NCBI GenBank assembly: GCA_016710065.1
Contig: JADJLP010000001.1
Location: 248,001 to 312,000, forward strand
DNA length: 64,000 nucleotides
Origin: Candidatus Ideonella esbjergensis
GTDB taxonomy: Bacteria; Pseudomonadota; Gammaproteobacteria; Burkholderiales; Burkholderiaceae_C
Reading direction: 5' to 3'
The notes under the pieces were generated by a model, which saw nothing but the letters and a program-made list of their open reading frames with translations, did not search any database and had not been told where the DNA came from. Positions 43,095 to 51,170 of this stretch are shown here, piece by piece; position 1 is the first letter of the stretch; each line of letters begins with the position of its first letter. The translations under genes and the position numbers were made by a program.

Positions 43095-45674
43095 GTGCCC
43101 CACGGAGAACCCACCATGCAAGCCAACCGTCGTGACTTCCTCAAGGCCCAGGCCCTGGCCGCCAGCGCTGCTGCCGCCGGCATTCCCATCGTGGTGCAGG
43201 CTGCGGCCAAGAAGGAAGGCGCCGCCCAGACCGCCGCCGACGTGGGCGTGCGCTGGGACAAGGCGCCCTGCCGCTTCTGCGGCACCGGTTGCTCGGTGAT
43301 GGTGGGCGTGCAGGACGGCAAGGTGGTGGCCACCCAGGGCGACCCCGAAGCCCCGGTGAACCGCGGCCTGAACTGCATCAAGGGCTACTTCCTCAGCAAG
43401 ATCATGTACGGCAAGGACCGGCTGCAAACGCCGCTGCTGCGCAAGAAGAACGGCGTGTACGACAAGGAAGGCGACTTCACCCCGGTGAGCTGGGACGAGG
43501 CCTTCGACATCATGGCCGCCAAGTGGAAGGAGACGCTCAAGACCGACGGCCCCACCGGCGTGGCCATGTTCGGCTCGGGCCAGTGGACGGTGTGGGAGGG
43601 CTATGCCGCGAGCAAGCTGTGGAAAGCGGGATTTCGCTCCAACAACCTCGACCCGAACGCGCGCCACTGCATGGCCAGCGCGGTGACGGGCTTCATGCGC
43701 ACCTTCGGCATCGACGAGCCCATGGGCTGCTACGACGACATCGAGCAGGCCGACGCCTTCGTGCTGTGGGGCAGCAACATGGCCGAGATGCACCCCATCC
43801 TGTGGAGCCGCATCACTGACCGGCGCCTCTCGAACCCGCATGTGAAGGTGGCCGTGCTGTCCACCTACGAGCACCGCAGTTTTGACCTGGCCGACCAGGG
43901 CCTGATCTTCACGCCCCAGACCGACTTGGCCATCCTGAACTTCATCGCCCACTACATCATCACGAACAAGAAGGTGAACACCGAGTTCGTGAAGAAGAAC
44001 ATCAACTTCAAGAAGGGCGCCACCGACATCGGCTACGGTCTGCGCCCCGGCCATGCGCTGGAGAAGGACGCCACCAGCAACGGCTACCCCGGCGCCGACG
44101 GCAAGCCCAAGGGCAACCCCAACGATTCCACGCCCATCACGTTTGACGACTACGCCAAGTTCGTCAGCGAATACACGGCCGAGAAGGCCAGCCAGATCAG
44201 CGGCGTGCCGGTGGACAAGCTCAAGGCCCTGGCCGAGCTGTATGCCGACCCGAAGGTCAAGCTGGTGTCGTTCTGGACCATGGGCTTCAACCAGCACACG
44301 CGGGGCACCTGGGCCAACAACATGGTCTACAACATCCATTTGCTCACCGGCAAGATCAGCCAGCCGGGCAATGGCCCCTTCAGCCTCACCGGCCAGCCCA
44401 GCGCCTGCGGCACCGCGCGCGAGGTGGGCACCTTTGCCCACCGCCTGCCGGCCGACATGGTGGTGACCAACCCCGAGCACCGCAAGCACACCGAAGCCAT
44501 CTGGGGCCTGCCCGAAGGCACCATCCCCGACAAGATCGGCCTGCACGCCGTGGCGCAAAGCCGCGCACTCAGGGACGGCAAGCTCAAGTGCTACTGGACC
44601 AGCACCACCAACAACATGCAGGCCGGGCCGAACATCAATGGCGAGATATTGCCGGGCTGGCGCAACCCCAAGGCCTTCGTGGTGGTGAGCGATCCCTACC
44701 CCACGGTGAGCGCCATGGCCGCCGACCTGGTGCTGCCCGCCGCGATGTGGGTGGAGAAGGAAGGCGCCTTTGGCAACGCCGAGCGCCGCACCCAGTTCTG
44801 GCGCCAGCAGGTGGCGGCACCCGGCCAGGCACGGTCCGACCTGTGGCAGATGATGGAGTTCAGCAAGCGCTTCAAGATCGAGGAGGTGTGGCCGGCCGAG
44901 CTCATCGCCAAGCAGCCGGCCCTGAAGGGCAAGACCCTGTTTGACGTGCTCTACAAGAACGGCAAGGTGAACAAGTTCCCGGCGGCCGACCTGGGCAAGG
45001 TCAACGGCAAGTACATCCAGGACTACAAGAACGACGAGTCCACCGCCTTCGGCTTCTATGTGCAGAAGGGCCTGTTCGAGGAATACGCCGAGTTCGGCCG
45101 CGGCCACGGCCACGACCTGGCCGCCTTCGACGTCTACCACGAGGCCCGCGGCCTGCGCTGGCCGGTGGTGAACGGCAAGGAAACGCTGTGGCGCTTCCGC
45201 GAAGGCTACGACCCGTATGTCAAGGCCGGCGAGGGCGTGAAGTTCTACGGCCACAAGGACGGCAAGGCCAACATCTTTGCGCTGCCCTACCAGCCGGCCG
45301 CCGAGAGCCCTGACAAGGAGTTCGACCTGTGGCTGTGCACCGGCCGCGTGCTCGAGCACTGGCACACCGGCAGCATGACGCGTCGCGTGCCCGAGCTGCA
45401 CCGCGCCGTGCCCGAGGCCCAGCTGTTCATGCACCCCGACGACGCCAAGGACCGCAAGCTGCAGCGCGGCATGCAGGTGAAGGTGATGTCGCGCCGGGGC
45501 GAAGTCACGCTGGCCGTGGAAACCAAGGGCCGCAACAAGGTGCCGCGCGGTCTGGTGTTCGTGCCCTTCTTCGACGAAGGCAAGCTGGTGAACAAGCTCA
45601 CGCTGGATGCCACCTGCCCGATCAGCAAGGAGACCGACTTCAAGAAGTGTGCGGTGAAGGTCATCGTCGCCTGA
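43095..45674 (+). CDS. napA: periplasmic nitrate reductase catalytic subunit
   Basis: 859 residues. Tat signal NRRDFLKAQALAASAAAAG. The [4Fe-4S] site is CRFCGTGCSVMVG plus the Cys in RGLNCIKGYF. The molybdenum Cys lies in NARHCMASAV. bis-MGD-binding regions TYEHRSFDLADQG and MGFNQHTRGTW are present and the tail matches NapA (PFFDEGKLVNKLTLD). It reduces nitrate to nitrite in the periplasm with electrons from NapB. Confidence 0.98.
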   Translation: MPHGEPTMQANRRDFLKAQALAASAAAAGIPIVVQAAAKKEGAAQTAADVGVRWDKAPCRFCGTGCSVMVGVQDGKVVATQGDPEAPVNRGLNCIKGYFLSKIMYGKDRLQTPLLRKKNGVYDKEGDFTPVSWDEAFDIMAAKWKETLKTDGPTGVAMFGSGQWTVWEGYAASKLWKAGFRSNNLDPNARHCMASAVTGFMRTFGIDEPMGCYDDIEQADAFVLWGSNMAEMHPILWSRITDRRLSNPHVKVAVLSTYEHRSFDLADQGLIFTPQTDLAILNFIAHYIITNKKVNTEFVKKNINFKKGATDIGYGLRPGHALEKDATSNGYPGADGKPKGNPNDSTPITFDDYAKFVSEYTAEKASQISGVPVDKLKALAELYADPKVKLVSFWTMGFNQHTRGTWANNMVYNIHLLTGKISQPGNGPFSLTGQPSACGTAREVGTFAHRLPADMVVTNPEHRKHTEAIWGLPEGTIPDKIGLHAVAQSRALRDGKLKCYWTSTTNNMQAGPNINGEILPGWRNPKAFVVVSDPYPTVSAMAADLVLPAAMWVEKEGAFGNAERRTQFWRQQVAAPGQARSDLWQMMEFSKRFKIEEVWPAELIAKQPALKGKTLFDVLYKNGKVNKFPAADLGKVNGKYIQDYKNDESTAFGFYVQKGLFEEYAEFGRGHGHDLAAFDVYHEARGLRWPVVNGKETLWRFREGYDPYVKAGEGVKFYGHKDGKANIFALPYQPAAESPDKEFDLWLCTGRVLEHWHTGSMTRRVPELHRAVPEAQLFMHPDDAKDRKLQRGMQVKVMSRRGEVTLAVETKGRNKVPRGLVFVPFFDEGKLVNKLTLDATCPISKETDFKKCAVKVIVA

Positions 45675-45696
45675 GCGATGTACTGACGAGGCCACC

Positions 45697-46500
45697 ATGA
45701 AGCTCAACCGCCGCGAGATGCTGCAAGGTGCAGCCAGTGCCACCACCGCCGGGCTCATCGCCGGTGGTGCGGTGCTGGCCGGCCGGCCAGCACTGGCGCG
45801 GCCCGCGCAGGCGCTGCGGCCACCGGGCGCGCTGCCCGAGCCTGAGTTTCTGGGCGCCTGCGTGCGCTGCGGCCTGTGCGTGCGCGATTGCCCGCCGCAG
45901 AACCTGAAGCTCAGCCAGTGGGGCGACGGCCTGGCCGCCGACGTGGCCATCGGCACGCCCTACTTCGTGGCGCGCGACATCCCCTGCAAGATGTGCGAGG
46001 ACATCCCCTGCGTGAAGGCCTGCCCCACCGGCGCGCTGGACCATGCGCTGGTCGACATCAACCAGGCCAGGATGGGCGTGGCTGTGCTGATCGACCAGGA
46101 AAACTGCCTGAACTTCCTGGGCCTGCGCTGCGACGTCTGCTACCGCGTCTGCCCGCTGATCGACCAGGCCATCCGGCTTGAAAAGATCAACAACCCGCGC
46201 AGCGACCGCCACGCGATGTTCCTGCCCTATGTGCTGGCCGAACATTGCACCGGCTGCGGCATCTGCGAGAAGAGCTGTGTGCTGGAGCAGGCGGCCATCA
46301 AGGTGCTGCCGGCCGACATCGCGCGCGGCGAACTGGGCCACCACTATCGCAAGGGCTGGGCCGCAGAGAACCAAGGAGGACGCCCGCACTTCGAGCAGCC
46401 CACGCAGAACCTGCCCGAGCACGCGGTGCCGGGCGATTTGGCGCCGCTGCGCTCAGGCGCCGCGCCCTACGGTGCAGTGGCTTCCGGAGTGGCGCCATGA
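45697..46500 (+). CDS. napG: quinol dehydrogenase ferredoxin subunit NapG
   Basis: 267 residues, Tat signal NRREMLQGAASATTAG. Four Cys groups follow: CVRCGLCVRDCPP, CKMCEDIPCVKACP, CDVCYRVCP and CTGCGICEKSC. NapG with NapH passes electrons from quinol toward NapA/NapB. The gene stops right before an ATTCCC repeat pair, and napH, usually overlapping, starts 148 bases later. Confidence 0.95.
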   Translation: MKLNRREMLQGAASATTAGLIAGGAVLAGRPALARPAQALRPPGALPEPEFLGACVRCGLCVRDCPPQNLKLSQWGDGLAADVAIGTPYFVARDIPCKMCEDIPCVKACPTGALDHALVDINQARMGVAVLIDQENCLNFLGLRCDVCYRVCPLIDQAIRLEKINNPRSDRHAMFLPYVLAEHCTGCGICEKSCVLEQAAIKVLPADIARGELGHHYRKGWAAENQGGRPHFEQPTQNLPEHAVPGDLAPLRSGAAPYGAVASGVAP

Positions 46501-46507
46501 GCCCGTC

Positions 46508-46570
46508 ATTCCCGCGCAGGCGGGAATCCATGGGTCGGCCGCTGAGCTGGATTCCCGCCTGCGCGGGAAT
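46508..46570. repeat. pair of ATTCCC-N8-GGGAAT repeats between napG and napH
   Basis: ATTCCCGCGCAGGCGGGAAT (46508-46527) and ATTCCCGCCTGCGCGGGAAT (46551-46570) start 8 bases after the napG stop. The second copy equals the second copy in nirF. Confidence 0.9.
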
Positions 46571-46572
46571 GA

Positions 46573-46654
46573 CGGAGGGTAGCCCAGTGAGCACGCCGGG
46601 CCGCTCCCAAGTGCGAATCCTGGAGCGCGCAGCGCGGAGGGTAGTCCAGTGAGC
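46573..46654 (+). repeat. 20-bp direct duplication around the napH start
   Basis: CGGAGGGTAGCCCAGTGAGC (46573-46592) recurs at 46635-46654 with one change. It contains a ribosome-site-like GGAGGG and a GTG. Only the second copy leads into napH; the first leads to a 21-codon frame ending TGA in the second copy. Confidence 0.85.
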
Positions 46655-47464
46655 TTGCGTGCCCACCGCTACCTGCTGATGCGTCGCGCCACGCAGCTGG
46701 GCGTGATGGCGCTGTTCCTGCTCGGCCCGCTGGCGGGGCTGTGGGTCGTCAAGGGCAACCTCGCCAGTAGCCTCACACTGGGTGTGCTGCCGCTCACCGA
46801 CCCCTTCGTGCTGGCCCAGGTGCTGGCCACGCGCCACATGCCCGAGGCCAGTGCGCTGATCGGCGCTGGCATCGTCGTGGCCTTCTACCTGCTGGTGGGC
46901 GGCCGCAGCTTCTGCGCCTGGGTCTGCCCGGTGAACGTGGTGACCGACGCGGCCGCCTGGTTGCGCCGCCGCCTGCGCATCACCACCGGCCGCGCGCCGC
47001 GCGGCAACCTGCGGTACTGGCTGCTGGGCGCCGTGCTGCTGGCCAGCGCGCTCACCGGCCTCACCGTCTGGGAGAGCCTGAACCCGGTGAGCATGACCCA
47101 GCGTGCCATCGTCTTTGGTGGCGGCCTGGCCTGGGGCATCACGGCCGCCGTGTTCCTGTTCGACCTGCTGGTGGCGTCGCGCGGTTGGTGCGGCCATCTG
47201 TGCCCGGTGGGCGCGGCCTACGCGCTGATCGGCCAGGCGGCGCTGCTGCGCGTGAGTGCGCGCCACAGCAGCCGCTGCAACGACTGTGCCGACTGCTATG
47301 CCGCCTGCCCTGAACCCCAAGTGATTCCTGCCGCCCTGAAGGGCAAGCAAGGCGCTTCGCCGGTGATCCTGGACGCCGCCTGCACCAACTGCGGCCGCTG
47401 CATCGATGTCTGCGGCCCTGACGTGTTCACCCTGACCCACCGATTCGATACCCGGAGAGACTGA
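46649..47464 (+). CDS. napH: quinol dehydrogenase membrane subunit NapH
   Basis: 271 residues from a GTG at 46649 with GGAGGG upstream. Four membrane helices, the paired motifs SFCAWVCPVN and GWCGHLCPVG, then two ferredoxin groups CNDCADCYAACPEPQ and CTNCGRCIDVCGPD. It is the polytopic partner of NapG. Its stop overlaps the napB start (TGATG). Separation from napG by a repeat is unusual because the two are normally coupled. Confidence 0.95.
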   Translation: MSLRAHRYLLMRRATQLGVMALFLLGPLAGLWVVKGNLASSLTLGVLPLTDPFVLAQVLATRHMPEASALIGAGIVVAFYLLVGGRSFCAWVCPVNVVTDAAAWLRRRLRITTGRAPRGNLRYWLLGAVLLASALTGLTVWESLNPVSMTQRAIVFGGGLAWGITAAVFLFDLLVASRGWCGHLCPVGAAYALIGQAALLRVSARHSSRCNDCADCYAACPEPQVIPAALKGKQGASPVILDAACTNCGRCIDVCGPDVFTLTHRFDTRRD

Positions 47465-47958
47465 TGAAGAACATATTGAGCACCCTGGCCAAGTTGGCTC
47501 TGGCCGCATCGATGGTGTGGATGGGCGCTGACCTCGCCTCGGCCGCCAACCCCAACACCACGGACAACCCCCCCGCCAGCGCCGCCCCCGTCAAGCTCAA
47601 GGGCCTGCGCGACGGCGCGCCGCTGAACACCAACCTGCCACCCCTGGGCTCGCGCCAGGAGCGCGACCACGGCCCGGCCGATCGCGATTTCGTGCAGCAG
47701 CCGCCGCTGATCCCGCACACCACCCAGGGCTACCAGATCACCTTGAACTTCAACAAGTGCATGGACTGCCACGCCTGGCAGAAGACCAAGGCCAGTGGCG
47801 CTACCAAGGTCAGCGTCACGCACTTCAAGACCAGTGGTGGTCAGGAGCTGGACAACATCAGCCCGCGCCGCTACTTCTGCACCCAGTGCCATGTGCCGCA
47901 GACCGATGCCAAGCCGCTGGTGGACAACACCTTCCAGCGCGCCCGTGGACTGCAATAA
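47464..47958 (+). CDS. napB: diheme cytochrome NapB
   Basis: 164 residues. A signal peptide ends DLASAA; heme sites are CMDCH near residue 98 and CTQCH near 139, with PPLIPHTTQGYQI typical of NapB. It is the direct electron donor to NapA. It overlaps napH by one base. Confidence 0.95.
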   Translation: MKNILSTLAKLALAASMVWMGADLASAANPNTTDNPPASAAPVKLKGLRDGAPLNTNLPPLGSRQERDHGPADRDFVQQPPLIPHTTQGYQITLNFNKCMDCHAWQKTKASGATKVSVTHFKTSGGQELDNISPRRYFCTQCHVPQTDAKPLVDNTFQRARGLQ

Positions 47959-47979
47959 GACCTGAAAGAGGACAGCGCC

Positions 47980-48696
47980 ATGGCTGACGACAGCAACACC
48001 AACGACACCCCCGCCCAGCCGGGCCTGATCGCCAGGCTCTGGGCTTTCGTGAAGACGCCCAAGTTCGGCTTCGCCGCCATCTGCTTCGCGGCCGGCGTGC
48101 TGTTCTGGGGCGGCTTCAACACCGCGATGGAATACACCAATCGCGAGGAATTCTGCATCTCGTGCCATGAGATGCGCGAGAACGTCTACGCCGAATACCG
48201 CAACACCATCCACTACCAGAACCGCACCGGCGTGCGCGCCACCTGTCCCGATTGCCATGTGCCCAAGGAGTGGGGGCACAAGATGATCCGCAAGATCCAG
48301 GCGAGCAACGAGGTGCTGCACAAGATTTTGGGCAGCATCGACACGCCCGAGAAGTTCAACGCCAAGCGGGCCCAGCTTGCGCAGAACGAGTGGAACCGCA
48401 TGAAGCGCACCGACAGCCGCGAGTGCCGCAACTGCCACAACTTTGAATCGATGGACTACGCAGAGCAGAACCGCCGCTCGTCCGCCACGCACCAGACCGC
48501 GTTCGGCGAGGGCAAGACCTGCATCGATTGCCACAAGGGCATTGCCCACACGCTGCCGGCCATCGAGCAGCACATCGGTGCACCGAAGGCCGAGCCAGCC
48601 GACCCGAGCAGCTCCGGCGTGGTGAACCCGCGCGAGGCGGCGGTGCAGAAGGGCGAGGCGGCCAGTGCCGCAGCGGCGGCGGCGGCGTCGAACTGA
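47980..48696 (+). CDS. napC: tetraheme quinol dehydrogenase NapC
   Basis: 238 residues: one N-terminal membrane anchor (FAAICFAAGVLFWGGFNT), then CISCH, CPDCH, CRNCH and CIDCH. NapC takes electrons from the quinol pool to NapB. Having both NapC and NapGH gives two quinol routes. The C-terminus ends in a low-complexity Ala run. The gene closes the napDAGHBC operon; an ATTCCC repeat pair follows. Confidence 0.96.
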   Translation: MADDSNTNDTPAQPGLIARLWAFVKTPKFGFAAICFAAGVLFWGGFNTAMEYTNREEFCISCHEMRENVYAEYRNTIHYQNRTGVRATCPDCHVPKEWGHKMIRKIQASNEVLHKILGSIDTPEKFNAKRAQLAQNEWNRMKRTDSRECRNCHNFESMDYAEQNRRSSATHQTAFGEGKTCIDCHKGIAHTLPAIEQHIGAPKAEPADPSSSGVVNPREAAVQKGEAASAAAAAAASN

Positions 48697-48744
48697 AGGG
48701 GCTGGTGGCCGGCAGCCTTGAATGCGCTGAAAAGCCCCGCCCCG

Positions 48745-50034
48745 TCATTCCCGCGCAGGCGGGAATCCAGCATTCGGCCGGTCATGGATTCCCGCCTGCG
48801 CGGGAATGGCATGCCGCTTGCGCGTGAGCATCACCACCAACAAGAACACCAGCACGCCGGCCAGGCCGCTGGCGGCGTCGGCCAGCAGCATGCCGGTGGC
48901 GCCCCAACGCTCGTAGGCCCAGCCGTCCAGCACGGTGACGTAGGCGATGGGCATGTTGGCCAGCGAGGCCAGCAGGCTGAACTTGGTGGCGCCGCTGCTG
49001 CGACCTATGGCCTCCAGCACCACGGCCGAGTAGGCGGCGTACGACAGGCCCAGGCCAAAGGCATAGACCTGCAGCCACAGCACGAACTGCAGCGAGGTGC
49101 GCGGCGCGGCTGCCATGGCCAGCGCACAGGACACCAGCACCAGGCCGAAGATGCAGTAGGCCGTGCGCCTGTCCATGCGGTCGCACAGCCAGCCGCCCGC
49201 CAGGCAACCCAGGGCCGAGACCAGGCCGCTCACCGCGCCGTTGGCCCAGGCCACCGTGTCGGCCGAGGCATGCCAGCGGTCGGCCACCACCGACCACATG
49301 TTGCCGGCCGCACCACTGCCGATGGGCAGGAAGCAGATCACCAGGGCCAGCGTGCCGGGCCGCGAACGCACCAGGGCCAGCACATCCTGCGCCAGCGCAC
49401 GCGCATGTGCCACCACGCTGGGCCTGGCGCCGGTGTGGGCGGGCCGGGGCGGCTCGTGCACCGCCCACAGCGCGGTGCCACACAACAGGCACAGCACGGC
49501 CAGCAGCGCACCCGCCGTGCCCGAGCCCCAGCCGGCGCTTTGCATCAGCCAAAGGGCCAGGCCGCCGCCCAGGCCCACGCCGCCCAAGTTGCCGGCCTGC
49601 GCCCAGCCGCTGGCACGGCCGCGCTGCGCGTCGGGCACGCTGGTCGACATCAGGCCGTCGATGGCCATGGCGACCAGGGTGGAGGCCAGGCTGGCGACGA
49701 AGACCATCGCCGTCAGGGCCGCGGTTGAATGCCCGCCCGAGGCCAGCACGCCGCTGCCCCAGATGCCCGCACTGCTGAGCCCATTGCTGTCCAGGTACCA
49801 GCGCTTGCGCGTGAAGCTGGTGTCCACCAGCGGCGCCCACAGCACCTTCCAGGTGTGGGGCAGGTACGAAAGCGCGATCAGGCCGGCCACCGCACCCGCG
49901 CTCATGCCCGCCTGGTTCAACTGGTAAGCCAGGGCAATCGAGAGGAAGCCCGGCGTGACCCCGAAGGGGATGAACAGCGCCAGGTAGGCAGCAGGGTGGG
50001 TTGCGGTGCCGGTGGCTTCGGGGTGGGGGCTCAT
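48745..50034 (-). CDS. AmpG-like MFS transporter with repeat-encoded tail
   Basis: 429 residues with about 12 membrane helices; FIPFGVTPGFLSIALAYQLN, LPHTWKVLWAPLVDTSF and GRASGWAQAGNLGGVG recall the AmpG-type MFS group. The ATG at 50034 overlaps the stop of the MerR gene (ATGA), so the two are coupled and probably light-regulated together. The last residues (IPAQAGIHDR, FPPARE) come from the ATTCCC repeat pair, so the native stop was lost or moved. The substrate is unknown. Confidence 0.85.
   Translation of the reverse strand: MSPHPEATGTATHPAAYLALFIPFGVTPGFLSIALAYQLNQAGMSAGAVAGLIALSYLPHTWKVLWAPLVDTSFTRKRWYLDSNGLSSAGIWGSGVLASGGHSTAALTAMVFVASLASTLVAMAIDGLMSTSVPDAQRGRASGWAQAGNLGGVGLGGGLALWLMQSAGWGSGTAGALLAVLCLLCGTALWAVHEPPRPAHTGARPSVVAHARALAQDVLALVRSRPGTLALVICFLPIGSGAAGNMWSVVADRWHASADTVAWANGAVSGLVSALGCLAGGWLCDRMDRRTAYCIFGLVLVSCALAMAAAPRTSLQFVLWLQVYAFGLGLSYAAYSAVVLEAIGRSSGATKFSLLASLANMPIAYVTVLDGWAYERWGATGMLLADAASGLAGVLVFLLVVMLTRKRHAIPAQAGIHDRPNAGFPPARE
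48747..48807. repeat. pair of ATTCCC-N8-GGGAAT repeats in the MFS 3' end
   Basis: ATTCCCGCGCAGGCGGGAAT (48747-48766) and ATTCCCGCCTGCGCGGGAAT (48788-48807), the same pair as between napG and napH. On the reverse strand they are translated as the last 19-20 residues of the MFS protein. Confidence 0.9.
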
Positions 50035-50987
50035 GCTGGCGGATTGTGAGCCCGCCACGCTGCCACCAGGCCCACCAGTTCGCTGACCCGCGCCACTGGC
50101 GTGATGCCGGCCAGCTCACGCCGCCCCAGCGCGCTGCGCACCGGGCCACCCACCCATAAGACCACAGCAGGCGGCAGGCGCTCGCGCAGCAGTTGCAGAT
50201 CGCGGCGCAGCGCCAGCGGCGCGGCGCGGGCGCTCACGCCGATGGCCACCACATGGGCCTGCAGGCGCTCGGCGGCCAGCATGATCTCGCTCACTGGCGT
50301 GCTGGCACCCAGCGGCAGACGTTCGCAGCCTTGCAGGGCCAGCACGCTCTCGGCCATCAGCAGGCCCAGGGTGTGGGTTTCGCCGGGCAGGGTGGTGAGC
50401 AGCACGCGGGGGGCCGCCGGGCTGGCCCCGGCCGGCGCCGCCATGCTGGCCATCGCCTCGCGCAGGCTGGCCTCCACCGCTTCGGTGAACAAATGTTCCT
50501 GGTAGACCGAAAGCGTGCCCTGGGCCCAGGCCAGGCCCACCTCGGCAGCCAGCGGCGCAATCACCTCTTCCACTGTGGCCAGCAGGCCATGCTGCAAGCT
50601 GTGCAGGTGCAGCGCACGGCGCAGCGTTTCCAGCTCATGGGCCTGCAGTGATTGCATCCAGCGCGGGTCCAGCGGGCCGGCCTGGCCCGTGCCGCGCGTG
50701 CGCTTGGGCGCAGGCTGGGACTCTGACAAGGCCCGCACCTGCCGCAGGGGCAGGGCCACCACCTGGCCGGGCCGGTGGCCTTGGTCGAGCAGGCGCTTAA
50801 TCCACCGCAGCCGCTGTACCTGGGCCTCGTCATAGCGGCGCTCGCCCTGGGCGTCGCGCTCGGGTGTGGGAAAGCCGTAGCGCCGCTCCCACACACGCAA
50901 GGTGTCCTTGGCCAGGCCGGTTTCGCGCTCCACCTCGGCGATGGTCCAGCCCGGGGTGGCGTCCGGCGAAGGGGCGTTCAGCGCCAT
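50031..50987 (-). CDS. CarH/LitR-type B12-dependent light-sensing MerR regulator
   Basis: 318 residues. A MerR HTH (WTIAEVERETGLAKDTLRVW then ERRYGFPTPERD) is followed by a helical linker and a cobalamin-binding domain. In the linker, W-x9-EH (WAQGTLSVYQEH) is the CarH motif that caps adenosylcobalamin. ETHTLG is a variant of the B12 signature D/ExHxxG, supplying the lower His ligand. CarH-type proteins bind DNA as tetramers in the dark and release it in light. It is divergent from the eight-gene operon, with two palindromes between. The ATG at 50987 gives MALNAPSPD. Confidence 0.92.
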   Translation of the reverse strand: MALNAPSPDATPGWTIAEVERETGLAKDTLRVWERRYGFPTPERDAQGERRYDEAQVQRLRWIKRLLDQGHRPGQVVALPLRQVRALSESQPAPKRTRGTGQAGPLDPRWMQSLQAHELETLRRALHLHSLQHGLLATVEEVIAPLAAEVGLAWAQGTLSVYQEHLFTEAVEASLREAMASMAAPAGASPAAPRVLLTTLPGETHTLGLLMAESVLALQGCERLPLGASTPVSEIMLAAERLQAHVVAIGVSARAAPLALRRDLQLLRERLPPAVVLWVGGPVRSALGRRELAGITPVARVSELVGLVAAWRAHNPPA

Positions 50988-51056
50988 GCCCACCTCTGGC
51001 TGGCGACGCGACGGCAAGACCTTCTGTACAGCACGGGCATTGGCATGGCAGCGGGC

Positions 51057-51104
51057 TTTGTCATGGACAAACCGCAGAATACGCCATGTTTGTCCTAGAC
51101 AAAC
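51057..51104. promoter_or_regulatory. tandem palindromic operators for the MerR regulator
   Basis: TTTGTCATGGACAAA (51057-51071) and TTTGTCCTAGACAAA (51089-51103) have identical 6-bp arms and 3-base spacers. Their centres are 32 bases apart, about three helical turns. They lie between the divergent starts at 50987 and 51171, as expected for a CarH-type tetramer. Confidence 0.8.
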
Positions 51105-51170
51105 AAAGAGTTTTGCCACATTCTGTCGAGCATGCAGCCCACCCAGGGCTGCGGGAAGGACGCCACCGCC

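Noticed and set aside
42960..45956. 998-codon minus-strand frame opposite napA
   Set aside because: It lies across napA and the start of napG, is composed of His/Val/Gly/Ala runs, and has no recognisable domain.
49910..49926. GGTTCAACTGGTAA as a further FNR box
   Set aside because: It lies inside the MFS coding region and lacks the second TTGA/TCAA half.
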